Assembly (NCBI RefSeq): GCF_018604545.1
Contig: NZ_CP075896.1
Coordinates: 7,564,001 to 7,628,000, forward strand
Direction of reading: 5' to 3'
DNA length: 64,000 bases
Source: Streptomyces koelreuteriae
GTDB lineage: Bacteria; Actinomycetota; Actinomycetes; Streptomycetales; Streptomycetaceae
A program made the translations under genes and the position numbers. Positions within the stretch are counted from its first letter, which is position 1; each line of letters opens with the position of its first letter. The notes under the pieces are model-generated. The model did no database searches, was not told the origin of the DNA, and worked only from the letters and a program-made list of their open reading frames with translations. Positions 1 to 8,137 of the stretch are shown here, in pieces.

Positions 1-501
1 GGCGCCGGGGAAGCCGCGTGGGCGGTCGCAGGTCTTGGTGCCCGCGCTGGTGTAGATGCCGATCTTCAGGCCCTTGGAGTGGACGTATTCGGCGAGGGCC
101 TTCATGCCGTTCGGGAAGCGCTCGGGTACCGGGACGAGCTTGCCGTTCCGATCGCGCCGGGGCTGTGCCCAGCAGTCGTCGAGGTTGATGTACTCGTAGC
201 CGGCGTCCTTCAGTCCCTTGGAGACGAAGAGGTCGGCCGTGTTCTTGATCAGCTGCTCGTTGAACTCCGGGCCGCAGCGGGTGGCGTTCCAGTTGTTGAA
301 ACCCATCGGCGGGGTCTGCGCGAGTCCGTCCTGCCCGGGCGAGACGCCCTGGGCGTGCGATGCGGGGGAGGCCTCGGAAGCGGAAGCGGAAGCGGATGCG
401 GATGGGGCGGCGGGGAGGGACAGGCTCATGGCCGTGAAGGCCAGAACGCATAACCCTCCTGGTGATCTCAGCCGGCTCTTGCGAAGAGGTGAGCAGTGCA
501 C
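1..501 (-). CDS. GH27 alpha-galactosidase-like secreted glycosidase, N-terminal part
   Basis: The reverse strand encodes a signal peptide (basic MHCSPLRKSRLRS start, hydrophobic LCVLAFTAMSLSL core), then an Ala/Ser-rich spacer. The start of a GH27 TIM barrel follows, with TPPMGFNNWNATRCGPEFNE, YEYINLDDCWA and KGLKIGIYTSAGTKTC. GH27 enzymes remove terminal alpha-galactose or beta-L-arabinopyranose from oligosaccharides and plant polymers. I chose GTG at 501 because a GGAGA ribosome site precedes it and the signal peptide is complete; the in-frame ATG at 429 would cut the signal peptide. The window edge removes the rest of the barrel, including the catalytic aspartates. Substrate cannot be decided from this piece. 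Confidence 0.88.
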   Translation of the reverse strand, partial: MHCSPLRKSRLRSPGGLCVLAFTAMSLSLPAAPSASASASASEASPASHAQGVSPGQDGLAQTPPMGFNNWNATRCGPEFNEQLIKNTADLFVSKGLKDAGYEYINLDDCWAQPRRDRNGKLVPVPERFPNGMKALAEYVHSKGLKIGIYTSAGTKTCDRPRGFPGA

Positions 502-527
502 AGTGCGTCTCCTCTGACCTTCGCGCG

Positions 528-547
528 CGCGGTCCGACCTGACCGCG
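528..547. promoter_or_regulatory. Inverted repeat in the GH27 5' leader
   Basis: CGCGGTC-CGACCT-GACCGCG is a perfect 7-bp inverted repeat with a 6-nt loop, ending 26 nt upstream of the GTG start of the glycosidase. It could be an operator or an mRNA stem-loop. No cognate regulator gene is adjacent, so the role is only inferred. The rest of 502-700 has no gene that I can support. Confidence 0.3.
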
Positions 548-700
548 CTGCTGATGTGCGTTCAAGTTAGGGCATGTTTGATGCTGTTGGAATAGGTGGG
601 GGTGAAGTGTTCATGCGGCACTGGAATGCCGTTGAAAGTGGGAATATGTGATCGCAATTGTTTGAGTGTGGGTGTCGCCAGGGCCGTCGGAGTTCCACCG

Positions 701-1396
701 TCAGCGGCCGACCGGCCGGGGTGCGCCGATGGACAGCAGGGCGGGTATGTCCGCCACGCTGGACAGCAGGTGCGTGTGGCGGACCTTGCCGAGCGCCGTG
801 GCGTCCAGGCCGCCCGTGAGTACCCCGACAACCATGCCGGCGCCGGCGTTCGTGCCCGCGTCGAGGTCGCGGACCGTGTCACCGGCGGTGAGTACCTTGC
901 TGACGTCCCTGACGCCGGTCCTCTCCATCGCGCGGAAGATCATGTACGGGTAGGGGCGGCCGGCCGGGACGTCGTCCACGCAGACGACGGCGTCGAGCAC
1001 CGTCTCGTCCCAGCCGATCGTGCCGAGCAGTGCGTCGGTCACCGCGCGGTCGAACCCGGTGGTGAGTGCCACCTTGACTCCCGCCGCCCGCAGCGCGGCG
1101 ATCGCCTCCGCGACGCCTGGCAGGGGCGTCGGCGGGCGTTCGGCGTACGCGGCCTCCAGCCGGCGGCGGAAGTCGGCGTACGCGGTGTCGACCACGGCGG
1201 TCTCCGGCGCCGTACCGAAGGCGTCGGTCAGCATTTCGGTGATGGCCTCGCGTTTGTCCGCGCCCATCCAGAGCTGTATGTCGGCGAGACCGGGATTCGC
1301 CCCCGCGGCGCGCACGGCCTCCTCGAGGGCGATGTACACGCAGCCGTGCTCCTCGACGGTGGTGCCGGCTATATCCAGAACGGCCAGTTCGAACAC
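701..1396 (-). CDS. Phosphonatase-like HAD hydrolase
   Basis: 231-residue HAD-superfamily hydrolase. The N-terminus has the nucleophile motif LDIAGTT (D8), followed by a helical cap containing MGADK (K48). Motif II is LTTGFDR, and the C-terminal acidic motif is AGDTVRDLDAGTNAG. It resembles phosphonoacetaldehyde hydrolase, which cleaves the C-P bond through a cap-domain lysine; whether K48 is that lysine needs an alignment. GTG 1396 is preferred over a start further upstream because GAGGA lies 8 nt before it and the Rossmann strand begins directly after. It sits 59 nt downstream of the GntR gene and is probably co-transcribed with it. The substrate is likely a phosphonate aldehyde, by context only. 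Confidence 0.8.
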   Translation of the reverse strand: MFELAVLDIAGTTVEEHGCVYIALEEAVRAAGANPGLADIQLWMGADKREAITEMLTDAFGTAPETAVVDTAYADFRRRLEAAYAERPPTPLPGVAEAIAALRAAGVKVALTTGFDRAVTDALLGTIGWDETVLDAVVCVDDVPAGRPYPYMIFRAMERTGVRDVSKVLTAGDTVRDLDAGTNAGAGMVVGVLTGGLDATALGKVRHTHLLSSVADIPALLSIGAPRPVGR

Positions 1397-1455
1397 TAGA
1401 GTTGTCCTCAGGGGAGTGCGGTGGCCCCGAGTGCTCAAGGGCCCGGTGTTCAAGG

Positions 1456-2196
1456 TCAGTTGGGGCTGCGGAGCAGCGCAGGGTGAGACTGCTGGGAGTT
1501 CTCGATGGTGAAGGACACGACGTCCGGGCGGTAGCGATCGTCGGAGTACTCGAGGGCCTCGCCCGTCAGGGAACGGGTGCGCCGGCGCTCCCGCAGCAGA
1601 GGGGTTCCTTGAGGGGTGGTCAGCAGTGAGGCGTCGGTGCTGTCCGCGGCGACCGCGTCGATCACATGACGGGCCATGCTGAGGTCCACGCCCTGGCCGC
1701 TGAGGTAGGCGTAGATCGACCCCGAGTCGCAGTCGAAGTCGAAGAGCAGGTGGCCGACCGGCCAGACGAATGTGGTTCTCTCGATCATCGCGGGCACGCC
1801 GTCAAGAAGCCGCAGCCGGAGGAGTTGGACGACGGGTTCGCCCTCCTCGAGTTCGAGGGCGTCGGCCGCCTCCGGCGACGCCGGGCGGCGGGCGACCTCG
1901 AGGGTGCGCTGGCCCGGCGTGCGGCCCAGCTCCTCGGCCCATCGCGAGAACGACCAGAAGGTCTCGAAAGGCTGCGGCGCCACCTGGCTGCGCACCACTG
2001 GCGGCTTGCCCCGGCCGCCGCCGATGAGACCCTCCGCGCGCAGGGTGGCGAGCGCTTGCCGGACCGGACCGCGGGAGGCGTTCCATTGCTCGCACAACTG
2101 TGATTCGGAAGGCACCGGTGCCCCGAGTGGCAGTTCCTGAGAAGCGATCCGGCGGCGCAGGTCAGATGCGATGCGCCCGTGCAGAGGTCCGTCCAT
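1456..2196 (-). CDS. GntR-family (HutC/PhnF-type) transcriptional regulator
   Basis: 246 residues. The N-terminal winged helix-turn-helix (about 5-70) contains PSESQLCEQWNASRGPVRQAL and ends in EGLIGGGRGKPPVV. The C-terminal UTRA-type effector domain (about 85-240) includes EGEPVVQLLRLRLLDGVPAMIERTTF, split by the usual HutC strand order. Such proteins repress catabolic operons until a pathway ligand binds. It is divergent from the FAD oxidoreductase gene and upstream of the phosphonatase-like gene. Matching palindromes lie 4 nt before its own start and across the start of the divergent gene, which suggests autoregulation and control of the whole cassette. Confidence 0.85.
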   Translation of the reverse strand: MDGPLHGRIASDLRRRIASQELPLGAPVPSESQLCEQWNASRGPVRQALATLRAEGLIGGGRGKPPVVRSQVAPQPFETFWSFSRWAEELGRTPGQRTLEVARRPASPEAADALELEEGEPVVQLLRLRLLDGVPAMIERTTFVWPVGHLLFDFDCDSGSIYAYLSGQGVDLSMARHVIDAVAADSTDASLLTTPQGTPLLRERRRTRSLTGEALEYSDDRYRPDVVSFTIENSQQSHPALLRSPN

Positions 2197-2199
2197 GAC

Positions 2200-2215
2200 A
2201 CTTGACCATACAGGT
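2200..2215. promoter_or_regulatory. Putative GntR operator, site 1
   Basis: ACTTG-ACCATA-CAGGT is an imperfect inverted repeat with one mismatch between half-sites, 4 nt upstream of the GntR start. It has the same ACTTG-N6-CARGT layout as the perfect site at 2344-2359, which supports a shared repressor binding both promoters. Confidence 0.55.
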
Positions 2216-2343
2216 AGTGGAGGGGTCCGGAAAGGCTGTCTGTGTCAAGGAAGTCTCGCTGAACTGCGAATATGACCTCGCGGTGAACTGTGGATGACCG
2301 CACACCCTTGAGTCTTGACGGCTGATTCGGCGTCCGCGAGTTT

Positions 2344-2359
2344 ACTTGTCATGACAAGT
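2344..2359. promoter_or_regulatory. Putative GntR operator, site 2 (perfect palindrome over the start codon)
   Basis: ACTTGTCATGACAAGT is a perfect 16-bp palindrome. Its central ATG (2351-2353) is the likely start codon of the FAD oxidoreductase. A bound repressor here would block transcription directly and cover the translation start. No clear ribosome site precedes the ATG, so the mRNA may be leaderless or nearly so. Confidence 0.65.
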
Positions 2360-3487
2360 GTGCAGCAGTGGAACCAGCCTCTCGGCTCCGCCGACCTCGT
2401 GGTCGTCGGCGCGGGCATCGTGGGGCTCGCCCATGCCGTGGACGCGGTGCGCCGCGGCATGTCCGTGGCCGTCGTCGAGCGTGACGAGCGAGCCACCGGC
2501 GCATCGGTGCGCAACTTCGGGCACGGTTGTTTCACGGCGCAGGACGGCGACGCACTGCGGTACGCGCTCGAGGCACGGAGCCGCTGGTTGCGACTGGCCG
2601 ACGAGGCCGGACTGAGGATGCGCGAAAGCGGCACCGTGGTGGTTGCCCGGGCCGAGGACGAGTACGCCGTGCTCGAGGAGTTCCGAGCCGCCCGGGGCGG
2701 CGACCAGGTGGTGCTGCTCGACGCGGCGGGGGTGGCCCGGCGGATGCCCGTCGGCCACGGGGTTCTCGGGGGCGCCTGGCTCCCGATGGACATCCGCGTC
2801 GACCCGCGTCAGGCGGCCCACGCGATCGCCGACTGGCTCGCCCTCCAGGGCGTCCGCTTCCACTGGGCGACCACGGCGCACACCATCGAACCGGACCTGG
2901 TGGGCACCAGCAGGGGCCGGATCCGGGCCGGACGCACCGTGGTGGCCGTCGGCCACGACGTCGACCGGCACTTCCCGGAGCTCGCCGAGCAGGCCGGAGT
3001 GCGGCGCTGCGCCCTGCACATGCTCCGTGTCGCCGACCCGCACGGCCGGGCCATCGACCCCGCGGTGCTCAGCGGTTTCTCGCTTCTGCGGTACGACGGC
3101 TTCGGGGTCTGCCCGACCCGGGCGAAGGTCCAGGACCGGCTGGGAGCGGACCACCCCGAGCTGATCGACATCGGGCTCAACCTGATGTTCACCCAGCGGC
3201 CCGACGGCGACCTGACCATCGGCGACACACATACCTACGCGACCACGCTCGATCCCTTCAACGCGGAGGCCCTCGACCAGCACGTCCTCAAGGAGACCGC
3301 GCGTCTCCTGGGGGTCGAGCGGCTCACCGTCCGGGAACGCTGGCGCGGCGTCTACGCGGCCGCCGACCGGCCGTTCCTGATCGCCTCGCCCATGCCCGGC
3401 GTCCGGGTGGTCTCCGTGACCGCCGGCATCGGCATGACCACCGCGCTCGGGCTGGCCCCGGAGGTCCTCGACGACCTGCTGCGCTGA
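2351..3487 (+). CDS. FAD-dependent oxidoreductase of the phosphonate-associated type
   Basis: 378 residues of the D-amino-acid-oxidase/glycine-oxidase fold. The dinucleotide-binding motif VVVGAGIVGLAHAVDAVRRG is near residues 14-35. ATGASVRNFGHGCF is near 50, and the C-terminal FAD motif is VVSVTAGIGMTTALGLAPEV. The family is repeatedly found in phosphonate-use loci and is thought to oxidise an aminophosphonate or N-alkyl aminophosphonate, feeding an aldehyde to the HAD hydrolase. An in-frame TTG at 2315 would add 12 residues, but the ATG inside the palindrome fits the fold start better. The importer genes follow 136 nt downstream on the same strand. Confidence 0.8.
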   Translation: MTSVQQWNQPLGSADLVVVGAGIVGLAHAVDAVRRGMSVAVVERDERATGASVRNFGHGCFTAQDGDALRYALEARSRWLRLADEAGLRMRESGTVVVARAEDEYAVLEEFRAARGGDQVVLLDAAGVARRMPVGHGVLGGAWLPMDIRVDPRQAAHAIADWLALQGVRFHWATTAHTIEPDLVGTSRGRIRAGRTVVAVGHDVDRHFPELAEQAGVRRCALHMLRVADPHGRAIDPAVLSGFSLLRYDGFGVCPTRAKVQDRLGADHPELIDIGLNLMFTQRPDGDLTIGDTHTYATTLDPFNAEALDQHVLKETARLLGVERLTVRERWRGVYAAADRPFLIASPMPGVRVVSVTAGIGMTTALGLAPEVLDDLLR

Positions 3488-3623
3488 CCGGCGCGCGGCT
3501 GCCCGCCTCGCAGCCTCCTCCGCCCCACTCCCACCGCGACCCCCTACATCCGTTCCGCCCCTGTTGAACCCGCGCCGGACTTCCACCCGGAGGCCGGCGC
3601 CTCCCCCGGAAGAGAGAACGACC

Positions 3624-4541
3624 ATGCGCACAACGCGCTCCCTGACGGCCCTCGCGGCCGTCTCGGCCCTGGCCCTGCTCGGCGCCGGCTGCAGCACCGA
3701 CCCGTCCGGCGGCAAGGGCTCCGGCAAGGCCGCCGCTTCCTGCCCGGGCGGCAAGATCCGCTTCGGCATCGAGCCCTACGAGGACCCGGCCAAGCTCACG
3801 CCTGCCTACGAGGTGCTGGCCAAGGCCCTGGAGAGCAAGCTGGACTGCCCGGTGGAACTGAAGGTCGTGGAGGACTACTCCGCCGAGGTGCTCGCCATGC
3901 GCAACGGCCAGCTCGAGATCGCCCAGTTCGGCCCCCTCGGCTACGTCTTCGCCAGCGAGAAGGCCAATGCGCGGGCCCTCGTCTCCTTCGCGGACGCCAA
4001 GGGCGCGCTGAGCACGTACACCGGGGGGATCTGGGTCCCCGCCGACTCGCCCGTCAAGTCTCTCAAGGACCTCAAGGGCAAGTCGCTCGCACTCTCCAGC
4101 CCCGGCTCGACCTCGGGTGACGCCTTGCCCCGGTACGCGCTGAAGACCACGAACGTCGACAAGGTGAAGATCAACTACGCGGGCGGTCACCCCGAGGCGC
4201 TGCTCGCCCTCACCAAGGGCAAGGTCGACGCAGCGGAGATCAACAGCCAACAGCTGGAGACAGCGAAGGCCGAGGGCAGCTTCGACCCTTCCGAGTACCG
4301 CCGGATCTGGACCTCTTCCCCCATCCCGAACGACCCGATCACTGTCTCGGACAGACTCGACCCCAAGTTCCAGGACGCGGTGAAGAAGGCTCTGCTCGAC
4401 CTCGAGCCCGACGCTGTCGCCGAGGTCGGCGCCTTCCTCGACATCAACCCGCCCGGCCCGCTGGTAGCCGTCACCAAGGAGACCTACAAGCCGCTGTTCG
4501 CGCTCGCATCCGGCCTCGACCTGACCGAGAAGGACGTCTGA
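3624..4541 (+). CDS. phnD: PhnD-like phosphonate/phosphite-binding lipoprotein
   Basis: 305-residue ABC substrate-binding protein. The signal sequence ends in a lipobox, LLGAGC, so the protein is lipid-anchored outside the membrane. PhnD-family features follow: IRFGIEPYEDPAKL, AQFGPLGYVFA, a G(x)WVPADSPVKSLKDLKGK segment and SPGSTSGDALPRYAL. The latter forms the oxyanion-binding turn in this family. ATG 3624 is preceded by GGAAGAGAG. It is the first gene of a phnDCE-type importer, with the ATPase starting 5 nt after its stop. The ligand is probably an organophosphonate, judging by the upstream enzymes. Confidence 0.87.
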   Translation: MRTTRSLTALAAVSALALLGAGCSTDPSGGKGSGKAAASCPGGKIRFGIEPYEDPAKLTPAYEVLAKALESKLDCPVELKVVEDYSAEVLAMRNGQLEIAQFGPLGYVFASEKANARALVSFADAKGALSTYTGGIWVPADSPVKSLKDLKGKSLALSSPGSTSGDALPRYALKTTNVDKVKINYAGGHPEALLALTKGKVDAAEINSQQLETAKAEGSFDPSEYRRIWTSSPIPNDPITVSDRLDPKFQDAVKKALLDLEPDAVAEVGAFLDINPPGPLVAVTKETYKPLFALASGLDLTEKDV

Positions 4542-4546
4542 TCGCC

Positions 4547-5431
4547 ATGCCGACCGACGACGCGCCGTACTCGCCAGCAGCCGTCCGGGGGGTTCAGGGG
4601 GCGGTCAAGCCTGTCCCCGGCTCGCCTGGGGGTTCCGCCATGGAGCGGCCCACGGCATCGGGCACGCCGCTGGTGGTCCGCGGGCTGAGCAAGTCCTTCT
4701 CCGGAACGGCCGTGCTGGATTCGGTCGATCTGAACCTGCGGGCAGGGGAGTTCGTCAGCCTGCTCGGTGCCAACGGTTCGGGAAAGTCCACCGCGCTGCG
4801 CTGCATCATCGGGCTGGAGACCCCGGACGGCGGCTCCATCGCCATCCACGGCCGTGAGATCGGCGGACTGCATGGCGCCGAAAGGGCACGGCTGCGGTGG
4901 CGCACGGCCATGGTCTTCCAGGACATCCATTTGGTCCGCCGCCGTTCCGCGCTGGACAACGTCTGTGCCGGGGCGCTGGGCCGTCTCAAGCTGCGATGTT
5001 CCCTGACTCCGCTGCTGTTTCCGGCCGCGCTCCGGGAGGAGGCGATGGAGTGCCTGCACCGGGTCGGCCTGGCCGACCGCGCGGCCGAGCCGGTCGGACG
5101 GTTGTCCGGCGGGCAGCAGCAGCGAGTCGCCATCGCGCGGGCGTTGTGTCAGCGCGCTGACATCGTCCTCGCGGATGAGCCCGTATCGGCCCTCGATCCG
5201 GCTGCGGCCGAACAGGTGGTCGCCCTGCTGGCGGACCTGGCCCGAGAGAAGGGCCTGGCCGTCGCCGCCGTACTCCACCAGCCCGGACTGGCCCGCCGCC
5301 ACGCCGACCGCATCGTCGGTCTGCTGGGCGGACGAGTGACGCTCGACGCGCCCGCCGACCAGGTGAGCGAGGCCGACCTGGACGCCCTCTACGCCCCTGA
5401 CCGCCGTATCTCCCGGCAGGAGTCCACATGA
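4547..5431 (+). CDS. phnC: PhnC-like ABC transporter ATPase
   Basis: 294 residues at most. Walker A is LLGANGSGKST, the Q-loop is MVFQDIHLV, the signature is LSGGQQQR, Walker B is IVLADEPVSALDP, and the switch histidine lies in AVLHQPGLA. It energises uptake of the PhnD ligand. ATG 4547 gives a 31-residue tail before the ATPase fold. The internal ATG at 4640, with GGGGG 7 nt upstream, may be the true start and would give about 263 residues. The stop overlaps the permease start (ATGA), so the two are translationally coupled. Confidence 0.87.
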   Translation: MPTDDAPYSPAAVRGVQGAVKPVPGSPGGSAMERPTASGTPLVVRGLSKSFSGTAVLDSVDLNLRAGEFVSLLGANGSGKSTALRCIIGLETPDGGSIAIHGREIGGLHGAERARLRWRTAMVFQDIHLVRRRSALDNVCAGALGRLKLRCSLTPLLFPAALREEAMECLHRVGLADRAAEPVGRLSGGQQQRVAIARALCQRADIVLADEPVSALDPAAAEQVVALLADLAREKGLAVAAVLHQPGLARRHADRIVGLLGGRVTLDAPADQVSEADLDALYAPDRRISRQEST

Positions 5432-6258
5432 GCACGGATGTCCTCACGCCCGCCGAGCGGCCGGCCCCGCCGCGACGGCGATGGCCGTCCCCGGTGATGC
5501 TCACGATCACTGCCGTCCTGGTCGTCGCCCATGTCCTGGCGTGGCGGGGCACTGACTTCTCGCCGACGGCACTGGCGCAGGGATGGCGCGGAATGGCCGA
5601 CTTCATCGGCCAGGCCCTGCCACCGGATCTGTCGTGGTCCGAGGTGCTGAAGCCGAGTATCGACGCCGCACTGGTCACGCTGTACATCGGGCTGCTCGGC
5701 ACCACGCTGTCGGTGCCGTTCGCCCTGGCCCTGGCTCTCGCGGCGGCTCGCACGACCGCGCCGAACCGCTGGGTGTACCAGGCCGCGCGGTCGGTGCTGT
5801 CCTTCCTGCGCGCGGTGCCCGACGTCGTCTTCGCCCTGGTGTTCGTGACCGCGGTGGGCCTGGGGCCGTTCGCCGGTGTGCTGGCGCTCGTGTTCCACAA
5901 CACCGGTGTGATGGGCAAGCTGTGGGCCGAGGCGATGGAGGAGATCGACCAGGGGCCCCGTGACGCCCTGCGCGCCAATGGAGCCTCAAGTCTGCAGGTT
6001 GCCGCGCACGCCGTGCTGCCGGCGGTTGTGCCCCAGTTCGTGGGCCTGCTGCTCTACAGATTCGACGTCAACGTCCGCTCGTCCCTGGTCCTCGGCCTGG
6101 TCGGCGCCGGCGGCATCGGATTCCTCGTCAACAAGTCCATCAAGCTGTTCCGGTTCGACGAGATGGCCACCCATCTGCTGGTGGTGATGGTGCTTGTCGT
6201 GGCCGTCGATCAGCTGTCGGCCTTCGTACGCCGCCGCATCGGTGGCACCGGTGCGTAG
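5428..6258 (+). CDS. phnE: PhnE-like ABC transporter permease
   Basis: 276-residue membrane protein with about six transmembrane helices, the first at VMLTITAVLVVAHVLAW. The binding-protein-dependent permease loop lies near 180-200 (EIDQGPRDALRANGASSLQV), where EAA-type residues contact the ATPase. It shows PhnE features such as RSVLSFLRAVPDVVFALVF. There is a single permease gene, so the channel is probably a homodimer. It overlaps phnC by 4 nt and ends the cassette. Confidence 0.85.
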   Translation: MSTDVLTPAERPAPPRRRWPSPVMLTITAVLVVAHVLAWRGTDFSPTALAQGWRGMADFIGQALPPDLSWSEVLKPSIDAALVTLYIGLLGTTLSVPFALALALAAARTTAPNRWVYQAARSVLSFLRAVPDVVFALVFVTAVGLGPFAGVLALVFHNTGVMGKLWAEAMEEIDQGPRDALRANGASSLQVAAHAVLPAVVPQFVGLLLYRFDVNVRSSLVLGLVGAGGIGFLVNKSIKLFRFDEMATHLLVVMVLVVAVDQLSAFVRRRIGGTGA

Positions 6259-6366
6259 CACCCCGCCTCCGGGCCCCGGCAGCCCGGATTCGGCGCGCGG
6301 TTCGGTCCGGTATCCCTGGACTTCGAGACACGCTCAGGGCCGCGGATCGACCGATGAGTCCAAGAC

Positions 6367-6747
6367 TCATGCCCTGCCGGGGCGATCGAACCTCGGGTCC
6401 GGCCTGACTTCCTCCTCGTTCGGCTCCCACTCAGGTCGGAAGTCGGGGTGTGCGGCGTACGCTGCGACAAGGTGGCGGAGCGGGAACGCAGTCGCAGAGA
6501 GCGTGATCATGGCGGGGCCGTGAACCATGAAGTCGTCGTGCTCTGCGTCCCGCTGCATCCGCTCCACGAAGCGCAGGACCCCCCTCTTGGCGGCGACGTC
6601 GGCGAGAACCCGGGCCTTCAGCCCTCCGGTGTCCTCAACCGCGCCGGGCCTCACGGCCTCTGCTGCAGCATCGTCCTCGTCAGCAGCCGGAGCGGGTCGT
6701 CCGAGTCGTTCGCAGTAGTCACCAGCCCCTGCTGCCAGAGGCCTCAC
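6367..6747 (-). CDS. DUF6221-family protein
   Basis: About 126 residues. The middle and C-terminus match the actinobacterial DUF6221 pattern: ARVLADVAAKRGVLRFVERM near 45-65, and the end signature LRHLVAAYAAHPDFRPEW. The family is of unknown function and is common in phage-like or accessory regions of Streptomyces. The GTG start at 6747 has no clear ribosome site. The first 40 residues, rich in Ala and Pro, do not look like the family's usual LDEDE start, so the N-terminus may be degraded or start elsewhere. It lies 79 nt beyond the alpha/beta hydrolase gene on the same strand. Confidence 0.6.
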   Translation of the reverse strand: MRPLAAGAGDYCERLGRPAPAADEDDAAAEAVRPGAVEDTGGLKARVLADVAAKRGVLRFVERMQRDAEHDDFMVHGPAMITLSATAFPLRHLVAAYAAHPDFRPEWEPNEEEVRPDPRFDRPGRA

Positions 6748-6826
6748 GGGGCGTGGCAGGAGCAGGAGTGGGAGCCGGATGGCCTGATGGCGGTCTGGAC
6801 AACCGGCTTGTCGGGGGTGATTCCGG

Positions 6827-7954
6827 TCAGGCGAGGTTCTTGGTGAAGAACTCGTCGAGCCTGTCGAAGGGGATGAGGTTCTTGCGGTCGTACAGGTCGA
6901 CGTGGTCCGCGTCCGGGACGATCACGAGGTCGACGGTGTCGGGGGCCTTGGCCTGGACGTCCTCGGAGTAGTAGCGGGAGTGCGCGTCGGCGCCGGCCAC
7001 CAGGAGGGCCTTGCGGGGCGCCAGCATGTCGATGTTCGTCATCAGTGGGAAGGCGAAGAACGACATCGGTGTGGTCCCGGTCCACGCGGTGGTGGAGTTG
7101 ATCGAGCGCGGGTGGTAGCCGCGCTCGGTGCGGTAGTAGTCGAAGAAGATCTTCGTGATCGGGTCGGCGTCCGCCGGGAGGGTCTTGGGCAGGACGCGGT
7201 TCGAGGGGGCGACGTTGCCGTTCTCGTCGAAGGGCACCTCGTGGGAGAGCCGCGCGTAAGTGCCCTTCTCGGCGTCGATCCAGCGCTGCCGGCTGAGGTG
7301 GTCCACGACCTTCTGGCGCTGCTCACGCGTGTAGTAGTCCTCGTGGCCGCGGGACATGCTGCGCGACATGTCGTACATCGAGGCCGTGGCGACCGCCTTG
7401 ATACGGCTGTCCGCAGCCGCCGCGGTGAGCGCCATACCGCTCAAGCCGCAGATGGCCTGCGCACCGATCCGCTCGCGGTCGACGATCCTCTGCAGGCCGA
7501 GGAAGTCGACGGCGGCGCTGAAGTCCTCGGTATGGATGTCGGGTGAGGCCACGTCACGCACCGTGCCGCCGCTCTCCCCGGTGAAAGAGGGGTCGAAGGC
7601 GAGGGCGACGTAGCCGCGGCGGGCGAACTCGTTGGCGTAGAGCCCCGAGGACTGTTCCTTGACCGCGCCGAACGGGCCGCTGACCGCCAGGGCGGGCAGT
7701 GTGCCCCTGGCGTTCTTCGGTACGTAGAGGTCTGCCGCGACCTCGATGCCGTAGCGATTGTTGAACCGCACCGAGGTCCGCTTGACGTTCCTGTCCAGCG
7801 CGAAGGTGTAGCCGCCCTTGGCTGCGGCCTTGCCCTGTCCTGTGGCGCCTGCGGCGCGGCCGGATTCCGCACCGAAGGAGGGCAGAGCCGTGAAGGAGGC
7901 GGCAGTTGCGGCGCCGGTGGCGGCGAACAGTCCGAGCGCTTTGCGACGTTCCAT
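6827..7954 (-). CDS. Tat-exported alpha/beta hydrolase
   Basis: 375 residues. The N-terminus MERRKALGLFAATGAATAAS resembles a twin-arginine signal (RRKALGLF). The fold begins with RTSVRFNNRYGIEVAADLYVP and LAFDPSFTGESGG. The nucleophile elbow is CGLSGMALTAAAAD, with Ser in G-x-S-G, and the catalytic His is in PDADHVDLYDR. It is related to the YcjY/DltD-like dienelactone-hydrolase-type esterases. Export and fold suggest an extracytoplasmic esterase or amidase of unknown substrate. It is not clearly in an operon: the MMPL gene upstream ends 183 nt away with a hairpin between them. Confidence 0.75.
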   Translation of the reverse strand: MERRKALGLFAATGAATAASFTALPSFGAESGRAAGATGQGKAAAKGGYTFALDRNVKRTSVRFNNRYGIEVAADLYVPKNARGTLPALAVSGPFGAVKEQSSGLYANEFARRGYVALAFDPSFTGESGGTVRDVASPDIHTEDFSAAVDFLGLQRIVDRERIGAQAICGLSGMALTAAAADSRIKAVATASMYDMSRSMSRGHEDYYTREQRQKVVDHLSRQRWIDAEKGTYARLSHEVPFDENGNVAPSNRVLPKTLPADADPITKIFFDYYRTERGYHPRSINSTTAWTGTTPMSFFAFPLMTNIDMLAPRKALLVAGADAHSRYYSEDVQAKAPDTVDLVIVPDADHVDLYDRKNLIPFDRLDEFFTKNLA

Positions 7955-8069
7955 CGAGGGGACCTCATATTCGATCGGTGGGGGAAGAGGCGCGACGGTC
8001 GGTGGTGTCGTGACCGAGGCGCGACTCCAGCGAACCGCTTCTGCGCCGGGCGAGGCAGGTCGGGTTTAT

Positions 8070-8092
8070 GGGGGGTACAAGCTCGACCCCCC
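8070..8092 (-). terminator. Hairpin terminator downstream of the MMPL gene
   Basis: GGGGGGT-ACAAGCTCG-ACCCCCC forms a perfect 7-bp stem with a 9-nt loop, 45 nt beyond the MMPL stop codon. No U-tract follows, as is usual in Streptomyces. It lies within 7955-8137, which holds no gene I can support. Confidence 0.5.
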
Positions 8093-8137
8093 ACCCCACC
8101 GACCCGTTCGTCTCCGGGAAACCGCCCAGGCTGCCTG

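Noticed and set aside
2342..3769. Long open frame antisense to the FAD oxidoreductase
   Set aside because: Its protein is a low-complexity Gly/Arg/His sequence with no motif. It is a by-product of high third-position GC in the real gene.
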